NCBI GenBank assembly: GCA_947034895.1
Contig: OX344762.1
Location: forward strand, 12,405,501-12,469,500
DNA length: 64,000 bases
DNA from: Rhytidiadelphus loreus
Taxonomy: Eukaryota; Streptophyta; Bryopsida; Hypnales; Hylocomiaceae
Direction: 5' to 3'
Of the stretch, positions 1-11,515 are shown in pieces. The translations under genes and the position numbers were made by a program. Under the pieces are notes generated by a model. That model did not search any database. It saw only the letters and a list, made by a program, of their open reading frames with translations, and had not been told where the DNA came from. The first letter of the stretch is position 1, and every line of letters begins with the position of its first letter.

Positions 1-3000
1 ATTATAAAAAAGTGAAGAGCCCTCTCGTAGACTTGACTTTTCTTGTGCATGGCCGCCAGTCAGTGCCGTGGAGAAGGAAGCAAGCAAAGCCGCCTGCTAG
101 TAACTTCCTTTGAAGGGCTCCAGTTTCTTTGAAGGGCCCTTCATGATGTCTGCGCCCTTCCTGCTTGGTGGGGAGGATTTACCGGCACCGGTAGACTAGA
201 CCACTTCCACTTTAGAATGATGGCCATTATGAGGCCTTTGCCGAGTCAGGAAGTGCAAGAAGAATTGCAAATAATATAGAAAATTCAAAGGCCTTACATT
301 AACCAATAAACGACGTGGCGAGGACGTTTTACAGCCGATGAATGATAAAGAATCTCTTCATGTGAGACAAAAGTGCAACTAGCTATTCATCCTCCAAATT
401 TTGTGTGAAAAAGAAATGTCTTCTATAGGATTTTGACTTCCAATGAGTGCTTTTGCTATTTCTAAAACTCATGATTCACAAAGTTCCAAAACAATTGATT
501 TTCACGGTGACCAACTTGTCTTTTAAGGGTTAAAAAACAAAGGTAGCGTGAAAAAACTCTAGTAGTAGGAAGGGGAATGTAGAATATGAGTCTCTAATAG
601 GAAGGAGAATGTAGATCTAGAGGCTCTTGATGCAAAATAAATTATGGCGAAATGAAGAAGAATATGAGAATCTTGTTTTTGTAAGTTTTCTTTTACTTCT
701 CATGTCTACATGAATTGATTTAGAACCTTGCACAAAAATCATGAAACATATAAGGATTGTGTTAGTCGCAACACTAAAGAGTAGACAAAATTTTATGTTT
801 CTTCAACATAATTATGTGGATGTACTTCATCCATTTTATATATCTCGCTCTCAAGTAGTTTTTGAAACCATTTGTAATTCACTTTGTGGAAGTCCAAACT
901 CGTGTAAGCTAAACTTTCTAAAGTTTGCCTGAGGTTCTTTATCGTACAATCACCTTCAATAAGTTTAAATACTTTATTGCATGTGTGCATTCCTCTTGCA
1001 TTTCCCAACTTCATTAGATCTTATCAATTAGAATGATATTGGAGTTATTTCCTTGAAACTACTTACAATTAAGAAATTTTAATCTTGGCAAGAGCGGAGT
1101 GCACAATGATCATTTGGTATGAAGAACTCAACATGGCTGAAAATCTTCCTTGATCTTAACCCCGTAGAAAACTTGTGGAAAAACTAAAAGACCGTATTTA
1201 GAATGAGTCCATGCCTAGCTAAAAATAGAAAAAAACATATTAAATCAATGCAAAGAAAATAGGAAGGAAAATCTGTAGACATGCTCGAAGTTCCCATTTT
1301 CACCAATGTCTCATAGAGTGAATGTTATAGTTTGTGCCACAAGTGAAAAGTATGTACTAGATGGTAGATATGTAGCAATACATAGCCAAATTCTTGTATT
1401 CTTTCAAAACACTGAATATGCAAATGTTGTATATCTTGAAACTAGACCACTTGACCTTTCCAATACACTTTACGGTTTCTTGACTGCTTGATGGATTTTT
1501 GAGCTCTAATAGTAGCAACAATTTCAAATTTGTGTTTTGCATGAGTTTCAACTTCAAACAATGTGGCAAACCTTGCCAATGTTTTTCATTAAAGAGATTT
1601 GAATCTCTATTACATCTCACTCATCAAAGGTTGAAAATGATCTAATGTTAGTAGCCAAGTTGGCCCCATGTTTTGTCGTTAATTTGTGACTTTTTCCACT
1701 CACCCCACATTTTGTCACTATTTCAGGGACTGAAAAGCGACGAGATTTGTAAAAACATGTAGGAAGCATGTAAAAACTTATTGAAGGTGATTGTAATAAG
1801 CTTTAGTTGTCATTGTCATTACAAATCAGTGGCAATGGATGTAGGTAGCCTACTTAGAGCCATTCACAGACAGTGAGAATAATGCAAGTATTTTCCATCA
1901 AAAAAATTCACTCATTTCATTTCATTTCAAGTGCCGTTGGTTTTGTAGAATCCTGGAGATTGTGATGATCCATCATCTGCACAGGCACAGGGATGTCATG
2001 CTTTGGGATTGAAGGTGATAATGGCTACTAACTAACCCTTGCTGCAGATGAATGTCTGATTCTGGTTGGGTAGAAGGCTATCATTGATCCAATGATCACA
2101 ACAACACAACAAGAGAAGTATTTTTGTTGCAACTTGAATTAAGTTACTTACAGGCACAAAGGCATTTCAGTTGATGATGAATTGCTGGTGGCTCATTTGA
2201 TTCATGTGATTGAAGCTCCGTCTTTGATTACAAATCAATCTCCTCCCTCTTTGGATTCTAATCTACATCAGTACGCAACTCAATTCTATACCTACAAATC
2301 CAGTCTGTGGCAGAGAACAACTTCCTGAACAGTGTGTTTCAAATTCTGTCTGTACCATATTGAAAGAGCTCTTACCGATGCAACAACACATCATTGTTAA
2401 TGATTTTTTTTTACTATTAAACACATGTGCACATGAAAAATGGTTTTTTGCCTATAAGTAGTAGTGTGGCATCGGTCATTTCTAGCTGGTTCAGCATTGG
2501 CTGCAGAGGAGAGGTGGTTTCCTGTCACCCAAAAAATATCTTGCTTTTGGGGAGGTTTACAAAAGTATTAAAACGGCAGTTTTTGTGCTTTTGGGGGTGA
2601 TGCCTGCCCTGCCTGCCTATCCTAGTAAGTTGAGTGTTGTCCCTATGAATGTCATCACTGAACTCCGACTGATTTTCGATTCAGCCAGGCTCAAATCGAT
2701 TGACTTCTCCTGCAGATTCCATCTGTACAGAGACTTGCCACCCTTGCCACCCCTGCTATTGGGAAATTCATCCAAGGTAGGGCACTCATTAAACCCTAGA
2801 AAGGCTGTCGTAGATGGAGGACTAAAAGTGTTTGATGAATGACTTTCAAGGAAAAAAAACTGATGAAATAAAGGATGTATCTGTTCATCTCGGAATTTGG
2901 ATATTTTTAAACTGGCTACAGTGTGTGAGATGGGGAGGCAACGTTCCATGGTTGACGGAAAGGGCCTCCAAACTCAAATTAAGGTCTTTGCAAATAAGAC

Positions 3001-4630
3001 TAGAAAATCAAATTGGTAAATGTTCAATAGTAGGACATCAAAATTTGGGCACTCATTTGGAGAATCTATTTTATACGACCCCAATTTTCTAGGCTACATT
3101 TGAATACCTAATTTTTAGCTACAATTTTTTTTTGGATTCAAATTTACAAAAGGGTTAAAACTTACATCTTTTGAAGTCTATCTTGAAGTCTACTCTATGA
3201 AGGAGGTTCATTCACTATTGAGTTGTATTAAATCTAGGTAACAATTGTAAACTCATTGTGAAGTGTTTGGCATCATGACATTGAAATTAAGGCATGAATT
3301 TGGAAATCTAATAAATAAAACATTGGTTTCTAGAGGTTAAATCCTTTATTTTGTATAAGGGGAATCATACTTAGGGACCAAGGGGTAAATGACGTACAAG
3401 AAAATCCACTTGACCAATTTGACTTGTTGTGGGTCTTATTGTAGTCATTTCCTTAGTCTTTGAAGACCTTGAAACAAATAGCCTTTTATCTTGTTTGAGA
3501 CAGAAAGCCATGTTATTTTTTCTAAAGCAAATTAAAGACACCAACTTTGAAAAAAACTCTACTAATGCTTGTAATCGGTTGTGCACACCATTTGTTTTTT
3601 GTTCTTTCCATGAGTATTCTTGGTGCAAAGACTACCTTGAATTTGGTTTCGGTTTTCATCAGTAGTTAGACTCATGTTATTCTAGAATGAAACATTCAAA
3701 ATTGAAACCTTGACAACCTAGAAGTCTCAATTACCAAAGGCATGTGAAAAGAAGAAGAAGATAGAGCTAAAGTTACAAAAATCAAAGACAAAAAGTTCCT
3801 CAAAATCTTGCTCTCTTTGCTATTTAAAAAAAAAATTAAACTCGTATTTTTTCCCCTTGTTCATTAGTCCTCCTCAAAAGTTCAATGAGTCAAAAGTAGA
3901 TTTTTTAATTTTGAAAATCTCACTTTTCAAAACCCCAGTCTTGAGACCATCCAATCTTGACGCCCACAATTGCTAAAATATGGTACAATGAGTATGTACT
4001 TGGGATTACGGTACCATATGTGGGGGCATGCCGAAATTCTAAGTGCCGTCGCTCTACGCAAGTCATTACATGTAACATAGGTGGTGCAGTTACAAGTCTA
4101 CGGTCCGGCAGCTGAGAGCCTTGACTTGTACATCAGCTCATGTAAGTTAGACTTGGTCCATGGATGCCAATTCATGGGAGACCTGAGGCCCAAGGCCCAA
4201 GGTGCACTTTTTGGGGGTGAATTATGTGCTTTCGTACTCTCAGGAGAAAAACTAAACTTATTAAGCTTAAGACTCAAACTCTCAAAGTTTCCATCAGGTC
4301 CAGTCTTGGGTCCAATCACCTATGGTTTGAGTTCCATGAATCCTTGTGTTTTCAGTTACCGAAAAAACAAAGTCCCAGCCACTTGAAACCTGTAAAATTG
4401 GTGGTATTTGAGTTCATGCCCAGTCTGTCTGCCCCACATGGGTTGCTGCAACATTCAGGCGATTCTTGTTCATCCACTGCAGTCAGAGATGTTCTCCTGC
4501 ATTACACAAGGTGGATTCGATGCCAAAATGATGTGAAATCCACTTGTACTTGCATTGGTAAAGTGAGAGAAGTTTGGGTTGTCCTCGAGTATTTTTTCAC
4601 GAAGAATCATGGTCATTCTCTGAAGATTGT
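1..4630. other. Gene-free AT-rich stretch
   Basis: No reading frame here resembles a known family. The longest open frames (about 60-137 codons) overlap each other on both strands and lack coding character. The first 240 bases and positions 1930-2800 are somewhat richer in GC than the rest. I see no terminal inverted repeats that close into an element, no tRNA-like fold and no transposase remnant. Confidence 0.6.
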
Positions 4631-4740
4631 ATTTTAATGGGTCAATAACATTTTAATGGGTTGATAACATTTTAATGGGTTGATAACATTTTAATGGGTT
4701 GATAATATTTTAAAGAATTGGTAGTATTTTAGTGCACCCA
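4631..4740. repeat. 19-bp tandem repeat, five to six units
   Basis: The unit attttaatgggttgataac is repeated head to tail. The second to fourth units are nearly identical. The first has tcaataac in place of ttgataac, and the fifth and sixth are more diverged. It is a minisatellite in gene-free DNA. Confidence 0.85.
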
Positions 4741-5644
4741 AAACATGGCTTGACATGCACCAAGGGAAAAAAAATCAATTCCTTTGGGAGACCACACCTC
4801 TCTTTGGGGAAATGTGTTATGGTCCGTCACTTTGTTGTGGCCTTGAAAGTATATTTGTGTGTCAAATTTTGATAATTGCAGCTCCTTTGCCTTCCTAACT
4901 AACTCTATGCAAATCCTTGCCGATGGGTTCCAACATGTACATGTTCTCTTGGGATCACATTTCCATCTAAGTATTTAATTGATGGACAAATTTTGTATGA
5001 GAGAAGAACATGATAGTATCTATGCTTATGGTAATTAAGATTTTCTAAAGTCCAAAAGATGTGAAAAAGATAGATTAGGATATGAGTTTCAAAACGTGAT
5101 TGAAAACATGTCCTAATAAATCTTTTTAAGGTAATTATAATTTGGAATCACATGAATTTCATTGGTTTGTCAATTATCACAATACATGTTTTATAAATTA
5201 ATCATGATTTTTGGAATTTGGTATCTAGGTATTTTCCAATACTATTTTTAAGAGAATACTTTGTAAATTTGGAAAATGACACAAAACATTTTTCCAAAAA
5301 TTAGGATAGATATATATTGTAGTTTGGAATTTAATGAAGTCATAGAAATGCAATGAAAAGTATGTAATGAAATTTATTTAGTACTCAGAGTAATATGTAA
5401 ATATTGAATTTTATCCAAAGTTCATGAAAAAACACATAACAATTAAGTTTGTTAGTAAAACATTTTGATGAATAAATTCCATTCCACCCTGCAATCTTCA
5501 ATATTTCACATTTGTATTAAAATATTTACACCCCCAAAAGTGTATAAATAAGCAATTGAGTTTATTTTTTACTCCTAAATTTTTTTATTTTTTTATTGGG
5601 CCCTGCTGAGATTGAAAGAAGATTCCATCTTCATTAAAAATATA

Positions 5645-5790
5645 CTAGGGGGCCGAATAACAATACCATGTTATATTGTATTACCTTAATGTATTTCTTG
5701 ACCAATATTAGGTCTTATGCGGGACCAAATAACAATAACTTATTAAATTGTATTACCTTAAGATTTAGTAATGTATTTCTTGAATACTAT
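5645..5790. repeat. Diverged tandem duplication of about 65 bp
   Basis: Two adjacent segments share the core ccgaataacaata / ccaaataacaata, then ttgtattacctta, then taatgtatttcttga. They differ by small indels. No open frame or terminal repeat accompanies them. Confidence 0.5.
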
Positions 5791-5974
5791 ATGAATGAAC
5801 CATGAATTCTCAAAGTACAGATTATACTATAATTAGGTATTTTAAAATGAATCATAAATTGTCATCTTAGAAGGTGTGTAGTTTGAGCAAGAATCTATAG
5901 CGGTTGGTATTGCATAAAGGTCATAATTAGGTGTAGCTACCTTATAAGTATTTATCAATGAAACAATAACATAT

Positions 5975-6220
5975 ATGGTCAATTTCGTTAAAATGGCGGT
6001 ATTCCACATGCGATTTTAATGGAATATCTTCTACAAATGGAGAATAAGTGTGCCACGATAGGGTCATACATGTGCCAATTTTATGCCTAGCACATTCAAA
6101 TCACTCCTAGTTCACACATTTCCACTCCCCTTGGACAATCTTTCCATTGTTTTCATTTTCTCAATGGTTTCATTTTGTGCCATTTTAATGGAATACCGCC
6201 ATTTTAACAAAATTGACCAT
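5975..6220. mobile_element. MITE family A, copy 1 (246 bp)
   Basis: The element starts ATGGTCAATTTCGTTAAAAT and continues to ggcggtattcca. It ends with the inverse of the same sequence, with one mismatch (aac-a-aaattgaccat), so the terminal inverted repeats are about 31 bp. The flanking four bases are ATAT on both sides, which may be a target duplication. The interior has no convincing reading frame. Two other copies lie at 18661-18995 and 22361-22606. Superfamily is not assigned. Confidence 0.85.
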
Positions 6221-8576
6221 ATATATCAATTTCAAACTTTAGCATCATACTTTTATTTTTTTATGTTACAATAGAATCATAGCCCTAAACCATAATTCAA
6301 TCCCAAAATAGATTGTCATTGCTAGATGTTTGATTCTTCTTTGAAAGATATCCAAAATAAAAAAATAATTGCATTTAGAGAACCAAGATTCTCAAAACAT
6401 GCTAGTACGTTGGTTTGTCTTATTAGTGAGGGTGAAAAATGAGTGTCAACACAAAGTTCCATTTTTGTGAAAATTGGTACAACACAACAATATTTCAACA
6501 TGCACTAATTTGAAATAGTATGAGGCTTTGGTAAATCAATGTTACTCGCACTAATCAAACATCAAACTCAAACACTCAAACTCGGTGCTAAAAGACATCT
6601 TTTCTACTATCCGTAGGAAGTCCTTGGAGTGTAACTTGGTGCTCAAAGACCTTTGTAACATTGTTAACCAAACACGGGGGGGGCCCTTTTTCTCCCCCAA
6701 AAACCAGGCATGGCAACTTCCCAACCAACCAATTATTCTCTGCAACTTTCTCATTAACCAATGACACTAGCATTGTAACTTTCCAGCCAGCCAATGATTC
6801 TCTCCAAATTGTAACTAAACTCCGTCCCACACATGCGTGCATCGATCGAGGGAGGCATTCTCCCTCCTCCAAGGAGAAATGGTTGAGATGTTTATGCCTT
6901 TTATTCTACTATCGGTAGCACGCCTTTAGAGTGAGTCAAAGGTCATACAATGTTACCATATGAAAACGAAGAAAACAAGGAAGCCGATAGCATAGGTTTT
7001 TGAGTACAGGTAGGATTGCCTCCTAGTTGCATTCTTTTTCTCTTTTCCGACAAGTCAGAAGACTTGCAACGGCAGGCTACCAATTCTTTCTTCCGTCACA
7101 AGCTGTAGAATAATAACAAGTTTAGGCAACTGACGTCCATTATACAATGGCAACTGTGACAATGCATTATTCGATGTCCAATTCGCAACTGAAGTCAATC
7201 TGTCGGCATCCAGACAACTAGAATTCACGTGCACATGGCCGTACCTACTACCTACAAGGTCTACTGCTATCTTATCTGCCTGCCTGCCGAGTACGTGTGA
7301 ATTTTCTAAGTTTAGCAAAATTTTATTAGCTTACGTCGTCGTAGCAATTTGGAATTGGACGGCTCCAGGCTTCCTGCCTGCCCACGGCATCTTTGCTAGC
7401 TGCATTGGGCACCGTGTTTCGCAAGAAAGAAAGAAAGAAAGAAAGAAAGAGAGGGGGAAGCCGGCAGGTCTTGCACTTGCAGAATTTTCCTTTGCAACTC
7501 CTCACTTTCAGTTGGGTTGTCGATCTCATCGATCAAACTAGGGTTCGATCCAAAACGTTGCTGGCAAGTAGAAGACTTTGGAATTGAGCAAGAAAGTGCA
7601 GTAAGTGCACCCGACATCGATCACATGTGCGCTTTTCTCGAACCCTTCCGAGAGATTTCCAAAATTTTACTTATTGGTTTCAAAATTCTAGTTGACATAT
7701 TCATGAAATATATATCCTTGAACAATTCCGATCCCATTTTCCGGTGACTTGCCTACTGTACAGACAGACCAAGTCAAGTAGACAGACATGCCTGAGTGTC
7801 CCTTGCTAAGCTACTGGGAAATCAATCATTCGGATCTTGTTCCGTCAAGTCTGCAAGCTTGGCTGTCTCGTGACCCATTCATAATATTTTCCGCCGCTTT
7901 CTGTGTGTTGAATGGCAACTTCTTGCACACCCAAATCAACTTTTTCGGCACTTGCATGACACGGAATGTAAACTCCCCATTCTATTCGGCATGTGCCCAA
8001 TGTATGATAAATTTCCACAAGTCGCTTGGAGGAGCAGAAGAATCGCACTTGTAAGGTTCGATGTTGCCGCCTTGCCTTGTTGGGTTGGGAAAAAATTAAA
8101 CCCCTAATATAAAGGTTCAAAGTCCTAGCTAGAATGGGTTTTCAAGAAGTTTGGAGAAGTGGATTCCTAAGGTGTCAATTTATACAACAATGTTGTGTGA
8201 AACTTCTTTTGGAGGTAAGAGAATGTACGTGCTTTTGGGGCATAACTTATGTTCTTGAGCACCGTGTTTTGGAGTTATGCCTAGAAAGCATAATGTAGTG
8301 TAGGACAACTTTTGTTTTCGGGCACTGATTGGAATAAAAACTATATTTCCAAGAAACATGTCAAAAATTGAGATCTTAGGAACGTGCCCGAACCTTGGAG
8401 TGTCTCCAGAGGGGACATTTGATTCTTTATGGATTACATATCCCTTTCTACACTCTAATGGTGTAGTACATCCATTTTAAGTGCCCTCCTCGTACTGTAG
8501 GTGAATGACATTTGCAACTTGGTGGTCTTAGTTCAAGTTGAGGTCAATCTCAACAAAAAATCAAATTATTGATTAT
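6221..8576. other. Gene-free stretch with short direct repeats
   Basis: A diverged direct repeat pairs 6595-6640 with 6892-6935, sharing ttctactatc(c/g)gta and (tg/ta)gagtg. Between them is a second small duplication, 6713-6745 against 6775-6805. Positions 7000-8060 are of mixed composition with short overlapping open frames on both strands and no recognisable product. Positions 8260-8420 resemble the 3' part of the TTAA element at 15778-16707 (shared block around aaaattgagatc and aggggac). Confidence 0.5.
7423..7452. repeat. (GAAA)n microsatellite
   Basis: About seven consecutive GAAA units run on the plus strand inside otherwise unremarkable sequence. Confidence 0.9.
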
Positions 8577-8904
8577 TTAACCCCTAAATGTCCAAGCAAT
8601 GTTTTTTGGCAACATAGTGATTTTGGGCATCTCACTACATTGGACGGAGTTTTTCTTCATTTTCTTTGAGAATTTCACATAATATGGGTAACTTTAAGGC
8701 CCAACAAATTTCACAACTTTTGACTACATGGTTCAAAAGTTATTGCATGATATGCAATTTTCAGTGTTTAGCGGGCAGACCGGGCAGAAGAAAAAAACTT
8801 CTTTGAAAATCACTTTTAAAAGAAATAAAAATTTGAAATTGATTCTTCAGATTTTTATGTGTGTGGTAAGCTTTGAATCATTCCATTTTGATTAACCCCT
8901 AAAG

Positions 8905-9252
8905 CATTAGAAGAGATTCCTGCGTTTTAGAAGACTGTGAGTTCCCGGACTATGGGAACTGTGGGAACGCTGCAGGAACACTGTGAGAACGTTGATCTGA
9001 CGTGGCCAGGAGACGGCCACGTCAGATATTATTTTTTAATATATTTTTTAATATATTTTTTATAAAAAAAAAAAAATTTAAATTTTTTTTAAATTTTTTT
9101 ATTAAAAATTTAATTTAATTTTTTTAATTTTTTAATTTTTTAATTTTTAATTTTTAATTTATTATTATTATATTCTGACTGTACAGGACTGGTTCCCAGC
9201 AATGGGAACAGCCCTGAAACAGTCTCCCAACTAGCTGAAATCTCCCCTAATG
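8905..9252. mobile_element. CATTAG-terminal element inserted in the E1 terminus
   Basis: The ends are cattagaagagatt and aatctcccctaatg, an imperfect inverted repeat that extends into agactgt / acagtct. The interior holds a perfect 13-bp-stem hairpin at 8995-9027 and then about 140 bases of nearly pure A/T. The insertion split the E1 terminal repeat with no visible target duplication. Relatives with the same type of ends lie at 46341-46605 and, less clearly, 10477-11118. Confidence 0.65.
8995..9027. repeat. Perfect hairpin, 13-bp stem and 7-nt loop
   Basis: The arms are atctgacgtggcc and ggccacgtcagat around the loop aggagac. It lies inside the CATTAG-terminal element. The related element at 46341-46605 has a recognisable counterpart (gactgccacgtcg), so it is probably a conserved part of the family and not a cellular terminator. 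Confidence 0.85.
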
Positions 9253-10476
9253 GACCATTGTCCTTCGGGGGACAAATGCGTTTTCGGGCAGGTACCTATG
9301 GGCTGAAATTTTCTCCTAGTTTTTTGAATTTTTTTTTGTAGGTAGAAAAGTTGATTAGCTTTGTGGGAGTATAATTTTTTCAAAATCGGTGCCCGGGAAC
9401 AATAGTTATGATCAAGTAAGCTCAAATGAGGGGACGGCGGGCAAAGCGGGCAGCCAAAAAAAATTGAAAATAATTTGAATTTTCTTTTTAATATTATTTT
9501 TTCTCATAGATTATATTTTTTTCTATCTGGAAAGCTTTTATTCATTTCATTTGGATATGTCATGAGAAAGTTATGGACATTCTTGTTTTTCGGGCAGTTA
9601 GAGCATCTTCTCGAGAAAAATAACTCGTAGGATTCATTTCTGAATGCAATTTTTCAATTTTCTTTTTGTTGCATGGTCTGATTTACTTGCTAGAACAATC
9701 TCACCATTGGGATTAGTGCACTTTAGTTCCATCTAAAATATATGAATATTTTAGATTTTCCTTCTATCTCATACCTACTTCTACTTAACAATTTTCTTAA
9801 GAATGATAATTAATTTTTTTTCGAATTTTTTTTCTTACCTAGACCCTCAACTCAATTCTCCACTGTAAAGATTTAAAGCTCAAAACTCTAAAGTGCAAAA
9901 ATTTTAAGTTAAAAATGTTCAAAGTCAAAAAATCTAGTCCCGCAATATGCTAGAAAATTTGTTTTTTCTACTTTAAACACAGATATCTTGCAATCTGAGC
10001 AGTTAAAAATTCTGAATTGTTTTCCACACACTCTCATACTAGTTAGGTGTAAGATCTTACGGTTAGATATGGAAAAAAATGTTTCAATTTTTTTTACTCC
10101 TTGCTATAGGTATGGCAGTTTTGAGTGTTTTCTGGCAGAAAAAAGGCCTTGGTCCTTTAGGGGTTAATGAGATGAGAGTTATGAGGAATTTTAGTTGGGT
10201 TAGTTTATGGGTAGTTATGAAATCTCTACTCTAAAATAAACTTTGAAGTCATTTATTTAAGTCTATTTTAAATATTTTTGGAAAAAAATAAAAAAATAAG
10301 GTGTATATTGTTTATCACAACATTACAACCATTGGGATTGGCATTTTTCAATTCTATAAATAGATTGTTAACAATTTAGTATTTTTAATCATTCTCTACT
10401 CCTTTCTACTTACTATTTTTTTCCTATATGTTGTACAATTCCAAATGATCTAAACTTTTTCAAGCATGTAGCCAAC

Positions 10477-11118
10477 CATTAGAGAAAAAATGAGGCCTCC
10501 GGAAGGCTGCTCCAGCTACAACTGAACTACCCTCCCATTCTTTTTTTTTGGCAAAAAAAGTTTTTTCTCCCCTAAAATCGCCTACCTCAAACCTACAATT
10601 TTCAATGTTGCCAATGGCACAAGAATCTAGTTATATATATATATATATATAGTTGCAAAAAATAAATAATAAATAATAATAATAATATTTTTAGTCGTTG
10701 GGCTGACTGCTTCGGCGATATTCATCTAAGCTGACTTTCCTCTGCAGCTAGATTCTGGCCAAGAACTACTTTGAAAACAATAGCATTAGATGAGATCCGG
10801 GGGGGGATGGAGGGCCGTTTCAAGCCTATTCCTAGCTCCATTCCCCCCGGTCTCATTGAATGCTGGTGTCAAATTTTGGTTTTCAATTTTTTTTTAAATC
10901 CTTAAAATTAAAAACAAAATTAATTATTTTTTACTTTTTTATTTTTTTCAAAAAAAGTGACCTAGCAGTTTCTTGGCCAGGTCAGCGCAGCTTGCGAACG
11001 GCGGATTTTGGCGATTTTTGAGATGGGAACTCACAGCCCTCCAAAGTAGCAAAAAAACATGTAATGCTTGTTTGGTCACTCCGGAGCACCCTCCAAAGGC
11101 TTCATTTTTTCTCTAATG
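10477..11118. mobile_element. TIR element (642 bp) inserted in E0
   Basis: The left end is cattagagaaaaaatga and continues ggcctccggaaggctgctcc. The right end is the inverse, ggagcaccctccaaaggc then ttcattttttctctaatg, so the imperfect terminal repeats are about 42 bp. A strong internal hairpin (10784-10863, gagatccggggggg against ccccccggtctc) resembles the GC-rich end of the element at 46341-46605, so a second insertion inside this one is likely. There is no transposase frame. Removing it restores E0 to its expected length. Confidence 0.7.
10632..10651. repeat. (TA)10 microsatellite
   Basis: An uninterrupted TA run of 20 bases lies within the TIR element at 10477-11118. Confidence 0.9.
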
Positions 11119-11515
11119 CTTGACTTGAGGAATGAATCCAAAGAATAACCACCATTTTGGACATTTTTTCCTACAAATGTGACCTTGTGAAGTGCAATTG
11201 CCCATATTTTCACAGGGCCCAAAAAATGAATTATGTCAATCAAACGTTAATATCTTGCAATCTACATGGTGGAAAATTCTGAAATTTTTTCCACATCTTC
11301 TCTAACTATTTTACTACAAGATCCTATGATTTTATATGTCCAAAAATGTTTTTCATCTAAAATTTGGTGCTTGTAAATGCAAGGGCAGTTTTGGTGAAAA
11401 CATAGTCTCTAACGTTTAGGGGTTAAAGAAATTATAAGTTATAGTTATTTGAAAGTACAATAATGATCTATTTTCCAAAATTTATATAACTTCGCCTAAA
11501 TGAATGAAAATGTGT

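Larger units (their letters stand above)
8892..10167 (-). mobile_element. TTAA-bounded element E1, inserted in E0
   Basis: Both ends carry TTAA, and the right end is ctttaggggTTAA. The left terminal repeat is split: TTAACCCCTAAAG lies at 8892-8904 and GACCATTGTCC resumes at 9253. Joined, these recreate the end seen at 16707 on the opposite strand. Without the 348 bp insertion the element is 928 bp. It has the same internal landmarks as the other copies, such as gggcag near the ends and long T and A runs. No open frame of meaningful length is present. Confidence 0.75.
8577..11426 (-). mobile_element. TTAA-bounded element E0, outer shell of a nested cluster
   Basis: The outer element begins TTAACCCCTAAATGTCC and ends cgtttaggggTTAA. 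Removing element E1 (8892-10167) and the TIR element 10477-11118 leaves about 936 bp. That is the same length as the intact relative at 15778-16707 (930 bp). The flank before E1 (attccattttg) joins in sense with the flank after it (gagatgagagttatgag), matching the uninterrupted block in E1 (catttggatatgtcatgagaaagttatgg). TTAA target sites and short CCCC..GGGG termini are typical of piggyBac-like elements. No transposase is present, so it is non-autonomous. Strand is relative to the copy at 15778. Confidence 0.75.
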
